Positions 51,788 to 60,216 of a DNA stretch of 64,000 bases are shown here, piece by piece. A model generated the notes under the pieces. That model worked only from the letters and a program-made list of their open reading frames with translations, was not told where the DNA came from and ran no database searches. The position numbers and the translations under genes are program-made. Origin of the DNA: Subdoligranulum variabile. Lineage in GTDB: Bacteria > Bacillota > Clostridia > Oscillospirales > Ruminococcaceae. Positions within the stretch are counted from its first letter, which is position 1, and every line of letters begins with the position of its first letter. The DNA lies in contig QAKI01000011.1 of the NCBI GenBank assembly GCA_003343905.1, forward strand, positions 35,895 through 99,894. Direction: 5' to 3'.

Positions 51788-52429
51788 ATGGCATTTGACT
51801 ACAAGAAAGAATACAAGGAATTCTATCTGCCGCCCAAAACGCCGGGGATCGTCACGGTGCCTGCCATGAACTTTCTGGCGGTGCGCGGGCATGGCGATCC
51901 CAACGAGGAAAACGGTGCCTACAAACAGGCTATCGGCCTTTTGTATGCGGTGGCCTATACCATCAAAATGAGCAAGATGGGCAGCCACAAGATGGACGGT
52001 TACTTCGACTATGTTGTGCCGCCGTTGGAGGGCCTGTGGTGGCAGGAAGGTGTCCGTGGCGTGGACTACACCCACAAAGAGGACTTTTGCTGGATTTCTC
52101 TGATCCGTCTGCCGGACTTCGTGACCAAAGCAGAGTTTGACTGGGCGTTGCAGGAGGCCTCCCGCAAAAAGAAACTGGACTGCTCCCCGGTGGAGTTCTT
52201 CGCCTGGGAGGAAGGTCTGTGCATCCAGTGTATGCACATCGGCCCTTATGATGACGAGCCCACCACCGTAGCCGCTATGGCGGAATATGCCAAAGCACAC
52301 GGCTATACGGCAGACTTTGGTGAAAAACGATTCCACCACGAGATCTACCTGAGCGATGTGCGCCGGTGCAAACCGGAAAGTCTGAAAACCGTGGTGCGCC
52401 ACCCGGTGCGAAAGGTGGAGCAGGTATGA
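51788..52429 (+). CDS. GyrI-like small-molecule-binding protein
   Basis: 213 residues. VPAMNFLAVRGHGDPNEENGAYKQAIGLLYAVAYTIK is the start of the GyrI-like fold, and MHIGPYDDEPTTVAAMAEYAKAHGY the second conserved half. This fold binds hydrophobic cations and drug-like molecules, and sometimes hydrolyses them. The ATG at 51788 is preferred to 51782 because it stands 8 bases after GGAGG. It overlaps the next gene (ATGA). Confidence 0.88.
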   Translation: MAFDYKKEYKEFYLPPKTPGIVTVPAMNFLAVRGHGDPNEENGAYKQAIGLLYAVAYTIKMSKMGSHKMDGYFDYVVPPLEGLWWQEGVRGVDYTHKEDFCWISLIRLPDFVTKAEFDWALQEASRKKKLDCSPVEFFAWEEGLCIQCMHIGPYDDEPTTVAAMAEYAKAHGYTADFGEKRFHHEIYLSDVRRCKPESLKTVVRHPVRKVEQV

Positions 52430-52968
52430 AAGGCTTCACGCGGGAACATACCGAGTTCAGCCTGTGCGGGCTGAACTGCCTGCTTTGCCCCATGCAGGTA
52501 GGCGGTTACTGTCCCGGCTGCGGCGGCGGACCGGGCAACCAGAGTTGTACTCTTGCCCGGTGTTCACTGGACCAAGGCGGACATACCTTTTGCAGTGATT
52601 GCTCCTCTTACCCCTGCGCCCGGTATGACGAGTTTGATGCGGCTGATTCCTTTGTGCCTCACAGCCGCCGTGCCGCCGATCTGGATCGCGCCCGGGAAGT
52701 GGGGCCGGATGCCTGCATAGGCGAACTGAGAGCCAAGCGGGCAATTCTGGACAAGCTGCTTGCCAACTATAACGATGGCCGCCGCAAAACCTTCTATTGC
52801 GCGGCGGTGTACCTGCTGCCGTTGGAAGATCTGAAAAACATTGAGGCCAAGCTGGAGGGTCAGCCGGAATGTTCCGTCAAAGAGCGGGCCGCGGCTGCCG
52901 TGAAGCTGCTGCAAGGGGCAGCTGATGGCCACGGTGTCTGTCTGAAGCTGAAAAAGAAGAAGGGGTGA
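52426..52968 (+). CDS. DUF3795-family cysteine-rich protein
   Basis: 180 residues. The N-terminal half has many cysteines in patterns suited to metal or iron-sulfur binding: CGLNCLLCPM, YCPGCGGG, SCTLARCS and FCSDCSSYPCARYD. The C-terminal half is helical. This fits DUF3795, function unknown. It overlaps the GyrI-like gene at its start and is followed 4 bp later by the SRPBCC gene. Confidence 0.82.
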   Translation: MKGFTREHTEFSLCGLNCLLCPMQVGGYCPGCGGGPGNQSCTLARCSLDQGGHTFCSDCSSYPCARYDEFDAADSFVPHSRRAADLDRAREVGPDACIGELRAKRAILDKLLANYNDGRRKTFYCAAVYLLPLEDLKNIEAKLEGQPECSVKERAAAAVKLLQGAADGHGVCLKLKKKKG

Positions 52969-52972
52969 TTGT

Positions 52973-53392
52973 ATGGCGGTTTCAAAAGTAACACGATCGT
53001 TTTCCTGTGCTGTAGAACAGCTGTGGCAAATCGTGACCGACCTGACACATACCGACTGGCGCAGCGATCTGGCGTGGGTGGTGGTTCTGGACGAAACACG
53101 CTTTGTGGAGCATACCAAGAGCGGCTATGCCACCCATTTTGCGGTTACAACCTGTAAACCAAAACAGTTTTGGGCCTTCACGATGGAAAACGGGAACATG
53201 TCTGGCACCTGGGAGAGACGGTTCGAGGCGGTGGAAGGTGGTTCCCGGTTGACCTACGTGGAAACCGTCAACTGCAAGCGCTGGTGGATGCGTCCCTTTG
53301 TCCCTGGCTATCTGAAGCGACAGCAGAAGCTGTATATGGATGATTTGCTGCGGGAAGTGAATCGCATCACAGACGGAAATGCTGCCCGGTAA
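52973..53392 (+). CDS. SRPBCC-domain lipid/ligand-binding protein
   Basis: 139 residues beginning VTRSFSCAVEQLWQIVTDLTHTDWRSDL, with the central ENGNMSGTWERRFEAVEGGSRLTYVETV, both typical of polyketide-cyclase/START-like folds with a hydrophobic cavity. Fifth gene of the WYL operon. Ligand unknown. Confidence 0.82.
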   Translation: MAVSKVTRSFSCAVEQLWQIVTDLTHTDWRSDLAWVVVLDETRFVEHTKSGYATHFAVTTCKPKQFWAFTMENGNMSGTWERRFEAVEGGSRLTYVETVNCKRWWMRPFVPGYLKRQQKLYMDDLLREVNRITDGNAAR

Positions 53393-53422
53393 TCAGTCCA
53401 ATGCAACCCGGAGGTGAATCCC

Positions 53423-54358
53423 TTGATCATCAGCGCCAGCAGGCGGACCGATATTCCTGCCTATTATCCCGACTGGTTTTACAACCGTATCCGGGAGGGC
53501 TTTGTCTGTGTCCGCACCCCCATGAACTTCCATCAGGTCAGCCGTATTTCCTTGTCGCCAGACGTGGTGGATGGCATCGTATTCTGGACCAAGAATCCGC
53601 TGCCGCTGATGCCCCGCCTGGAAGAATTACGGGCGTACCCGTTCTGTTTTCAGTTTACTCTGACAGCCTATGGAAAAGACGTGGAACCGGGTGTCCCCAG
53701 CAAGAACGACGTGATCCTTCCTGCCTTCCAGGAACTTTCCCGCAAGATAGGCCCCGAACGGGTGATCTGGCGGTACGACCCTATTTTGTTCACCGACCGC
53801 TACACAATGGACTACCACATTACCTTTTTCAGCCAGTTGGCCCGACGGCTGGAGAGCTATACCCGCAAGTGTATCATCAGCTTTGTGGACCTGTACCGCA
53901 ACACCCAGACCAACATGAATGGTCTGGGCTTTGCACCGCTTACGGAAAAAGAAATCATCGAACTAGCCCAGCGGTTGGCCGATATTGCAGGCAAACATCA
54001 CCTTGTGCTGGAAACCTGTGCAGAACAAATAGACTTATCACCATACGGCATTGCCCACGGCCACTGCATTGACCGAAACTTGCTGGAACAGCGTGCCGGT
54101 TGCCGTCTAACGCTGGAAAAGGACAAGAACCAGCGCCCGGAATGCGGCTGCATGGCAAGCATCGACATTGGTATATGCGACACCTGCCGCCACGGATGCA
54201 AGTATTGTTATGCTACACACAGTCTGAAAACTGTTGCGCGCAATACGCAAGCGCATGATCCGAACTTGCCATTGCTCTGCGGGCAGATTCTGCCGGAGGA
54301 CGTGGTGAAGGAACGGGCGGTAAAGTTCTGCAAAGAGGAACAGTTGCGGTTTTATTGA
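53423..54358 (+). CDS. DUF1848 radical-SAM-like protein
   Basis: 311 residues, TTG start at 53423, since GGAGG lies 8 bases upstream and the protein then begins MIISASRRTDIPAYY, the usual start of DUF1848. The middle has VFWTKNPLP and WRYDPILFTDRY. The C-terminus has a Cys cluster CGCMASIDIGICDTCRHGCKYCYAT, which could bind an iron-sulfur cluster. Related in form to spore-photolyase-like enzymes, but no activity is established. Last gene of the cargo operon, before the terminator at 54414. Confidence 0.85.
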   Translation: MIISASRRTDIPAYYPDWFYNRIREGFVCVRTPMNFHQVSRISLSPDVVDGIVFWTKNPLPLMPRLEELRAYPFCFQFTLTAYGKDVEPGVPSKNDVILPAFQELSRKIGPERVIWRYDPILFTDRYTMDYHITFFSQLARRLESYTRKCIISFVDLYRNTQTNMNGLGFAPLTEKEIIELAQRLADIAGKHHLVLETCAEQIDLSPYGIAHGHCIDRNLLEQRAGCRLTLEKDKNQRPECGCMASIDIGICDTCRHGCKYCYATHSLKTVARNTQAHDPNLPLLCGQILPEDVVKERAVKFCKEEQLRFY

Positions 54359-54413
54359 TTTATGGTTAACTGAAAGACTTGGGCGCGTTGCAAAATGAGC
54401 CCAAAGTAAAAAA

Positions 54414-54455
54414 CGGGCAGTACATCCCGAAAGGGGTTGCACTGCCTGTCTTTTT
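54414..54455 (+). terminator. terminator of the WYL cargo operon
   Basis: GGCAGT...ACTGCC stem with extra inner pairs, followed by T5, about 60 bp after the DUF1848 stop. Confidence 0.75.
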
Positions 54456-54541
54456 GCTTTAGTCTTAGTATGAAAAACAGTACACCTTTGGTAAACCAGT
54501 TTTGCGTAACCTACCCCTTTTATTAAGAAGCAACCACCTAC

Positions 54542-54569
54542 TTGAATATTCGATAAAAAGTGCTATAAT
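54542..54569 (+). promoter_or_regulatory. promoter of the broken FMN-reductase gene
   Basis: TTGAAT-16 bp-TATAAT, 29 bp before the start codon. Confidence 0.65.
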
Positions 54570-54598
54570 ACTGCAAAACTGCAAAAGAAGTGATTTTT

Positions 54599-54947
54599 AT
54601 GGCAAACATCGTTGTACTCATTGGCAGTAAACGTAAAAACGGCAATACAGATCAGCTCGCCCAATCCTTTGTAAAGGGCGCCAGCAAACACAACAACGTG
54701 AGCGTGTTCTCTGTCGCCAATGCGCAACCGTTTCCCGCTCAAAAAGACAGCCTTGCTTTTAGTTGCTGGCTCAGAGCAAGACGCTACGTTCGCACCGATC
54801 TTGGCTCAATATAAGCAATTGACCAGTTTCTTCCGCCTTGAAGATTGTGGCCACGTCTTTGCAGGCGGCTGCACAAAAGAAGGCTCTATTTCTGGGCACC
54901 CGGCTTTGGATGAGGCTTATAAGCTGGGAGAATCCATCTGTGATTGA
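54599..54947 (+). pseudogene. NADPH-dependent FMN reductase-like gene with internal deletion
   Basis: The first ~50 codons (MANIVVLIGSKRKNGNTDQL, the FMN-phosphate loop) and the last ~75 codons (LLVAGSEQDATFAPILAQYK...CGHVFAGGCTKEGSISGHP) belong to one flavin reductase family but lie in different frames, meeting near 54725. The family is normally about 180-200 residues and the middle part, with the PVYFF-type core and CxxC motif, is absent. An internal deletion of roughly 200 bp therefore joined the ends out of frame. Promoter still present. Confidence 0.75.
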
Positions 54948-55074
54948 AACAAACCGGTCAATTTTTTATTTAACCGCTCTTCACAGCGAAGGGCAGTTTT
55001 TTCACATAAGAGCAAACAGACGATGCTATTGCATAGCATGTAACCGCCAAACCTAACAGCACCCCAAATAAAAA

Positions 55075-55112
55075 CCGCTATCCTGGAGCGGAAAGCTCGG
55101 GGACAGCGGTCA
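55075..55112. repeat. imperfect hairpin in a non-coding stretch
   Basis: ACCGCTATCC and GGACAGCGGT form a 10-bp stem with one mismatch. The surrounding 54948-55207 bears no gene. Confidence 0.4.
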
Positions 55113-55207
55113 ACGAGTTTGTGAAATTTTGCATACTTGCGGGGCAGATTCGGGAAGAAATGTCTTTATCCAGGTTTCCGATAGTGTACACTAGAGTTCG
55201 CAAAAGA

Positions 55208-55251
55208 GGGCGCGCTGCAGATTCCTATTCTGCAACGCGCCCAATGTTTTT
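55208..55251 (+). terminator. strong terminator-like hairpin
   Basis: GGGCGCGCTGCAG...CTGCAACGCGCCC followed by AATGTTTTT. It may isolate the next genes from upstream transcription. Confidence 0.7.
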
Positions 55252-55418
55252 GTAAATTTTTTCTGAAAGATAGGCATCGGGGCAATCGTCAGGAATCCTC
55301 TAATCTTGACGTGTTTCCTGCCGCGTGTTACGATGAGAAAAAGGCGTAAAGACATACGCTTTTTCGCGTTTTTACGGCATTTTATTGCCAGATTCCGACA
55401 ATTATCGAGGACTTTTTC

Positions 55419-56519
55419 ATGCCAACAAATTTTATCTTTCGCTTTGAAAAAGCGAATCTTTTCATTCCGTTCCAGATTTCCAACAAAAGGCAGAGGCAGG
55501 CAGCCGTAAACCGGCAAACCACACCGGAGGATGCCAGACGATCTTCCGTAATTGCGCGTATGGAGAAAATCAAAGATCAGTTGCAAATTTCGGAGTATGT
55601 GGAGCAAAACCAGCCCCGAGTATGGCTGGAAGAATCCTACGATTTGGGAGATCTGATCTTTGCCGTGCTGGACATTCCCTGGAAAGCTTTCTACGAGAAA
55701 GCCCAGAGCCTTCTGGAACAATACAAGGACTACGAAATGACCATCCGCATGGACTTGCTCACGCAGGTGGATTGGCGTCATTATCAACCGCCGCAGCCAA
55801 AGAAGGAATCCCATGAGCCGTCGTTCAAGAAATGGTTTCCTCTGAATCTGTTTGCCCGTCCGGCCAAAAAATTTTCTGACCAGGAGTCTCCTGCGGCGAC
55901 GAAGGAAGCATTAAACCATACTCCCCGCACGATTGCCCAGGGATTGGCCGCTCCGGAACAAACGGCTTATTGCCAGGTGGCTCAGCTGTATAATGATGTG
56001 AAGAATTCTTTATCCGATTATCCGGCTATGGCCGCCTTGTTGGCTCACTATTGCACCAACGCCGCATCGGATTATTATCTGCAAGCCATTAAAACACTAG
56101 ACATGACAAGGCTGACCGATCTTGACCGCAGTATTATGGAACAAAACGGCTTTTTAAGGGTATTGCATCATGAGATCTATTGGTGCAATGCGCTGGTGCA
56201 GTGCAGTGAATGCGTGGAGCGCTATATAAAAAGTTTTCCCACACCCGATTTTCTTATGAAATCCTACGCCGGGATGGATGATCGGGAACTGTGCGCAGCA
56301 TCGGTGACCATTCTGAAAATGATGGCTGAACAATTCCGTCTTTTGGCGGATTTCCAGCCGGAACTGGCCAGTCTGGTTCAGTACACGTTGGTAGAAGCGG
56401 ATCTCCACCCGGATAAAAGCGCCGATCAGCGCTACGGGGACGCTTTGCTGGTGAGACGCTCCGGTGTTGCAGCCGGGCAGAAATTATACGAACAGCTGCG
56501 GCTGCATATGCTGGGGTGA
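55419..56519 (+). CDS. hypothetical cargo protein
   Basis: 366 residues, soluble, helical, no family I can name. Notable parts are a basic, proline-rich linker around residues 125-150 (PPQPKKESHEPSFKKWFP) and a C-terminal helical half with several Cys (YWCNALVQCSECVERYIK). The next gene starts with TTG right after its stop codon and encodes a zinc-finger-like protein, so the pair may be one function in two parts. I found no clear RBS before the ATG at 55419. Confidence 0.6.
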   Translation: MPTNFIFRFEKANLFIPFQISNKRQRQAAVNRQTTPEDARRSSVIARMEKIKDQLQISEYVEQNQPRVWLEESYDLGDLIFAVLDIPWKAFYEKAQSLLEQYKDYEMTIRMDLLTQVDWRHYQPPQPKKESHEPSFKKWFPLNLFARPAKKFSDQESPAATKEALNHTPRTIAQGLAAPEQTAYCQVAQLYNDVKNSLSDYPAMAALLAHYCTNAASDYYLQAIKTLDMTRLTDLDRSIMEQNGFLRVLHHEIYWCNALVQCSECVERYIKSFPTPDFLMKSYAGMDDRELCAASVTILKMMAEQFRLLADFQPELASLVQYTLVEADLHPDKSADQRYGDALLVRRSGVAAGQKLYEQLRLHMLG

Positions 56520-57080
56520 TTGTCTCTGCCGCAGGAAAAAGCCTCTTCCAGAAGGCATCCGGATATCGCCAGCCGCAGTTACTTTGTTGCGGACAATCTG
56601 CCTGCAGTTGCCATGGCGGATTTCGTGCAGCTGTGCAGCCAACACGAAACTGCCCGGAAATGCCAACACTGCGGAATGCTGTTTTTGTCCAAGAACACAG
56701 GGGCAAAATGCTGCAACCGGAAAAGCCCTAATGGAGGGCAGAGCACCTGCCGCGAGGTCCGCAAAGAGGAAAGAGCCAGTGAACGGGAAGTTCCGCCTCC
56801 GATTGATGTTCTCAATAAAGTCAACAAACGAATGAACGGCAGACTTTCTCGTTCTTTGGGTATGACCACAGAGCGCCGTGCCAGTATCCTGAAGATCTGG
56901 CGCAAAGAGGTCAAACCTCTTGTGCAGGAAGCAACCGATCATCCAGAAACCTTTGATGAAGAAGCGTTTGATGCGCGGCTGTGCGAGATCTTTGATTGGG
57001 TCCGCCAGGAAGAAGCCGCTGCGGAGCGACGCAGACAAGAGGAGGCTGCCAAGAAGCGCGGGAGGCAGAAAAAGCGGTAA
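56520..57080 (+). CDS. hypothetical protein with zinc-finger-like Cys cluster
   Basis: 186 residues, TTG start just after the previous stop, with GGGGTGA nearby as RBS. Cys pattern CQHCGMLFLSKNTGAKCC...TC (about residues 48-75) looks like a zinc finger of the CGNR/DUF6076 sort. The C-terminus is very basic and charged (ERRRQEEAAKKRGRQKKR). Probably nucleic-acid binding. Probably coupled in translation to the gene before it. Confidence 0.6.
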   Translation: MSLPQEKASSRRHPDIASRSYFVADNLPAVAMADFVQLCSQHETARKCQHCGMLFLSKNTGAKCCNRKSPNGGQSTCREVRKEERASEREVPPPIDVLNKVNKRMNGRLSRSLGMTTERRASILKIWRKEVKPLVQEATDHPETFDEEAFDARLCEIFDWVRQEEAAAERRRQEEAAKKRGRQKKR

Positions 57081-57148
57081 GATATTCTTTTCAGCACGGA
57101 GAATCAATATTAAAATTTGATTTTCGAGTTTGTGAACCCCTTATGATA

Positions 57149-57171
57149 ATTCGTGCCAAGTTGGCACGAAT
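57149..57171. repeat. perfect palindrome 1 (11-bp arms)
   Basis: ATTCGTGCCAA-g-TTGGCACGAAT. Shares the centre CCAA-N-TTGG with palindrome 2 at 57265. Confidence 0.75.
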
Positions 57172-57264
57172 TTCGGAAACACATCCTAAAACAACTCTGA
57201 TTTTAGTTCAGACCAGATTGGAACAATTAGTCTTTCACCAAAAATTGAAAAGATCTACTTGCAG

Positions 57265-57293
57265 AAAAATCGGACCAAATTGGTCCGATTTTT
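57265..57293. terminator. perfect palindrome 2 (14-bp arms), terminator-like on both strands
   Basis: AAAAATCGGACCAA, one central A, then the exact reverse complement. A-rich and T-rich flanks make it a bidirectional terminator candidate or a protein-binding dyad. Confidence 0.65.
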
Positions 57294-57335
57294 CTATACA
57301 ATCCATATCTGTTTTTGATATATCGTGCAAAAAAA

Positions 57336-57359
57336 ATTCTGCCAAATTGGCCAGAATTA
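57336..57359. repeat. imperfect palindrome 3
   Basis: AATTCTG and CAGAATT arms around GCCAAATTGGC-like centre, offset by one base. Related to palindromes 1 and 2. Confidence 0.55.
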
Positions 57360-57526
57360 AATCATAAACAAAAGCATCACTTTATGGAGGCTCATAGTAG
57401 AGATATCATGCAGTCACCACAATGCTTCGATGCCTTCATTCACTCATTTCATTCGCTCATTTTGATTGATTGAGTGATTGATGTATGATATACTTAAATC
57501 AATTATTTGACATCATGAGGTATTCA

Positions 57527-58504
57527 ATGAGAAACAAAAAGCCTCCCTTTGAAATTACCAACGAAATAGTTGATTCCGTGGCCCAAATTGCTGAACTGGT
57601 CGGACATTTGACTGTCACAAATCAGCTAACGTCCAACCCCACTTTGCGTCGTAGCAACCGAATTCGCACGATACATGGGTCGTTGGCTATTGAGCAAAAT
57701 ACACTTTCCCTTGAACAAGTAACAGCTGTTCTTAATGGCAAACATGTATTGGCTCCACCAAAAGATATTGCGGAAGTCAAAAATGCCTATGAGATTTATG
57801 ATCGGCTGGAAGATCTTGATCCATATTCAGTAGATGATTTGCTAACTGCTCATGGCATTATGATGCGAGGTTTGGTGGAAGAATCAGGTATGTTCCGCAC
57901 ACGACCTGTTGGCGTTGTGGATAGTGAAGGCCATGTACTGCATTTTGGTACCTTGCCACAGTATGTCCCTGATTTGGTGATAGAGTTGCTGGACTGGGTA
58001 AAAAACAGCCCTGTTCATATGTTGATTCGCAGTTGTGTGTTCCATTATGAATTGGAACTCATTCATCCATTTGCTGATGGAAATAGGCGTATTGGCCGCC
58101 TTTGGCACACTTTACTGCTCTCCAAGTGGAATTCTGCTTTTGCATGGTTGCCTGTAGAATCCATTATCCATGACCGTCAGGAGGAATACTATAATGCTAT
58201 CAATGCCTCTAGCAATGAGGGTGAATCCACAATATTCATTGAGTTCATGCTTTCGGCTATCAAGATGGCATTAACCGAAGCTATTCAAGCAGACGCTGGG
58301 GAAACAGATAAAGATGCACTCCGCTGGAAAGACATCAAAGAGTATTTGAAAACGCATAATTACATCATGAATGCTGATGTCCGCGAACTTCTTGGTGTGT
58401 CGTCGGCTACAGCAAACCGCATTCTGAGTAAGCTGGTAGATCAGGGTAAGCTGCAAAGATACCGTGTAAAACCGTATTGGGCGTATAAATTAGTTGATCA
58501 ATAA
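57527..58504 (+). CDS. Fic-domain AMPylase-like protein
   Basis: 325 residues from the ATG at 57527, chosen for TGAGG 6 bases upstream (an in-frame ATG at 57485 is an alternative). The Fic core is HPFADGNRRIGRLW, the full catalytic motif. The inhibitory-helix motif appears as HGSLAIEQN near the N-terminus, so the enzyme is probably self-restrained. A C-terminal winged helix (MNADVRELLGVSSATANRILSKLVDQGKL) suggests DNA binding. Fic enzymes transfer AMP or similar groups to target proteins. AT-rich unlike its neighbours, which points to recent transfer. Confidence 0.9.
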   Translation: MRNKKPPFEITNEIVDSVAQIAELVGHLTVTNQLTSNPTLRRSNRIRTIHGSLAIEQNTLSLEQVTAVLNGKHVLAPPKDIAEVKNAYEIYDRLEDLDPYSVDDLLTAHGIMMRGLVEESGMFRTRPVGVVDSEGHVLHFGTLPQYVPDLVIELLDWVKNSPVHMLIRSCVFHYELELIHPFADGNRRIGRLWHTLLLSKWNSAFAWLPVESIIHDRQEEYYNAINASSNEGESTIFIEFMLSAIKMALTEAIQADAGETDKDALRWKDIKEYLKTHNYIMNADVRELLGVSSATANRILSKLVDQGKLQRYRVKPYWAYKLVDQ

Positions 58505-58506
58505 GC

Positions 58507-59058
58507 ACAAAGGACCTTTCTCTAATCGGTATTGATCATCTTGATATTTTAGATGCTGTACACATTTCTACGCAATGGACAAAAAAAGATATTAGCGAAG
58601 ATTACACTAGTTATCTAAATGGATGCTTTTGTACAGGTATAAAAATTGATTCGGACGATTATCAAAGAGCAATAGAATTATTAATAAGCATAAAATTGGA
58701 TGAGTCATTTCTTGTTCCCAACGAGTTATTAGATGGATATGTGCGCCTGCCGCTCCGAAATCAAGATCAAATTAACCATTTACTTTGCTCGGAAGATGAT
58801 AATTCGGAACGAAGGCCATTAACAGAAGATGAAAAAAATAAAATTAGAAAGGTCTGGGATCTATATTCTAAAGATAGTAGTTTAAAAGCACAAGTAAAAA
58901 GCAATTTTATGAGACTTTGGGATGAATATGAATCGTTACACAGGGTAAAAGAGTGGTGGAATAAAATTCCTAAAAACTTTTACATCACCGGAGTTGGGAA
59001 AACAATAGCTGATATAAATGCTAAGCGTTGCTGTCCTGATCTTTCTAATACAGTTTGA
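58507..59058 (+). pseudogene. 5'-truncated AT-rich gene after fic
   Basis: An open frame without stop runs from 58507 to 59058, right after the Fic stop, but the first ATG is at 58696 and no RBS precedes either point. The encoded sequence (KDLSLIGIDHLDILDAVHI..., ending FYITGVGKTIADINAKRC) looks like the C-terminal part of a larger protein, so the 5' end seems lost at the junction with fic. I do not recognise the family with confidence. Confidence 0.5.
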
Positions 59059-59221
59059 ACAGCGATGATATCATAACTTGCCTCTTACCAAAAGACATGC
59101 ATTTTTTGGTATAAGCAGATCATTTCCCTACTCTTTTTTTGGATAGAAAATAATATTTTGCGGCACCGCCACATAAACTAATCCTCCTGTGTTTGGGTAA
59201 GAGAATCTTGAACAGTAAGGT

Positions 59222-59247
59222 CGCCGGTGTGAGCCGGCACCCTTTTT
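59222..59247 (+). terminator. terminator-like hairpin
   Basis: GCCGG-tgtgag-CCGGC followed by CACCCTTTTT, in the 59059-59350 non-coding AT-rich stretch. No other feature seen there. Confidence 0.6.
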
Positions 59248-59350
59248 ATATATTAACCATTTTTTACGTTATCATGTTTTTTATATCACTAATAGCAGCG
59301 GTTATAAGCTAATCTTCTTCGTTTTTAGCACATAGTTAGGAAGGATTATT

Positions 59351-59860
59351 ATGTCAAATGCATCACCTTTTTATAAAAAATATGTTCGAGGGATTGTTTC
59401 TAAAGCCAATTCTCAAAAGGCAGCCCTTCAACGCGACATTGTATATATGCAGTTAGTGAAATGGTTGCGGAATCAAAACACACGCTTAGAAAAAGAAATG
59501 TTTAATGCGGTATTGAATTCAAGCAAAAAACTTGCAAAAGGCTATATGTCATCTGGAACGGAGGATATTAAATCCGCTTGTGAGGAAAGTTTTTTCTTCC
59601 ACACCTTCACCACCTCCGACGGAACTCATACCGATGTGAAACAAGTCCAAAAGTATGTATCGGGCTTCTGGAAGCATTTAAAGGTAATACTTGATGAAGA
59701 AAAGCTTCTAGGAGATGCTACGTTCCGTATGAGGCAGCTTGATGTGGTCCAGTTGGGCAAGCTCTTTGACAAAGTCCTCGATCTCGTTCCTGATGAAAGA
59801 AAATCAGATGCGATTGAGCTGATGGATGAATTTGTACGAAGCGATCTTAAGGAGCTTTAA
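59351..59860 (+). CDS. hypothetical AT-rich protein
   Basis: 169 residues, soluble, helical. It begins MSNASPFYKKYVRGIVSKAN after AAGGA and ends MDEFVRSDLKEL. I do not recognise it. Codon use is AT-rich, like fic, which suggests it arrived together with it. It runs convergent with the minus-strand mobilization block, with only a base between stop codons. Confidence 0.65.
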   Translation: MSNASPFYKKYVRGIVSKANSQKAALQRDIVYMQLVKWLRNQNTRLEKEMFNAVLNSSKKLAKGYMSSGTEDIKSACEESFFFHTFTTSDGTHTDVKQVQKYVSGFWKHLKVILDEEKLLGDATFRMRQLDVVQLGKLFDKVLDLVPDERKSDAIELMDEFVRSDLKEL

Positions 59861-59861
59861 T

Positions 59862-60170
59862 TTATATCGGCTCCACATCGATCCAGTCAATGATTCCGTA
59901 CACGTTTGCTGCCAGGGTGCAGCACCAGTCGGTGCGGTCACGGACCTTGGCGAAGTCAATGGTGCTTTTGCGGGGCGCGTAGCGTTCCCCGGCACCGCGC
60001 CAGCAGGCTAGGCGGATTTTCTCGCCGGTGTCCAGATCGGTGAAATAGCAGAACAGGCACATGTGCTTGCCCCAGGTTCGGTGATCAAGGCGCAGACGGA
60101 AAGTTCCGGCCTTTTCGGGGCGCTGGTACCGCTGCAGGTTGGCTTTCATGCGTTCTTCATAAGAGGTCAA
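59862..60170 (-). CDS. small conserved IME-type protein
   Basis: 102 residues beginning TSYEERMKANLQRYQRPEKAGTF, GC-rich again like the mobilization block. Start uncertain: TTG 60170 or ATG 60149; no good RBS for either. The W-C-rich middle (KHMCLFCYFTDLDTGEKIRLACWRG) has no family that I can name. Last gene in the relaxase operon direction. Confidence 0.6.
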   Translation of the reverse strand: MTSYEERMKANLQRYQRPEKAGTFRLRLDHRTWGKHMCLFCYFTDLDTGEKIRLACWRGAGERYAPRKSTIDFAKVRDRTDWCCTLAANVYGIIDWIDVEPI

Positions 60171-60216
60171 AATGCCGTAGGGATTTATAGTCTTTGTCCT
60201 TTCTGTGGTGGGGCGG

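Larger units (their letters stand above)
57081..57526. other. AT-rich intergenic region with three CCAA-TTGG palindromes
   Basis: About 445 bp without a gene, with an abrupt fall in GC content. It contains three related palindromes (57149, 57265, 57336) and, at about 57432-57483, a run of ATTCACTCA/GATTGAGTGATTG-like direct and inverted repeats just before the Fic gene. Confidence 0.65.

Noticed and set aside
57149..57359. CRISPR-like array
   Set aside because: The three palindromes are not identical repeats, spacing is irregular and no cas gene is present. No CRISPR array was seen anywhere.
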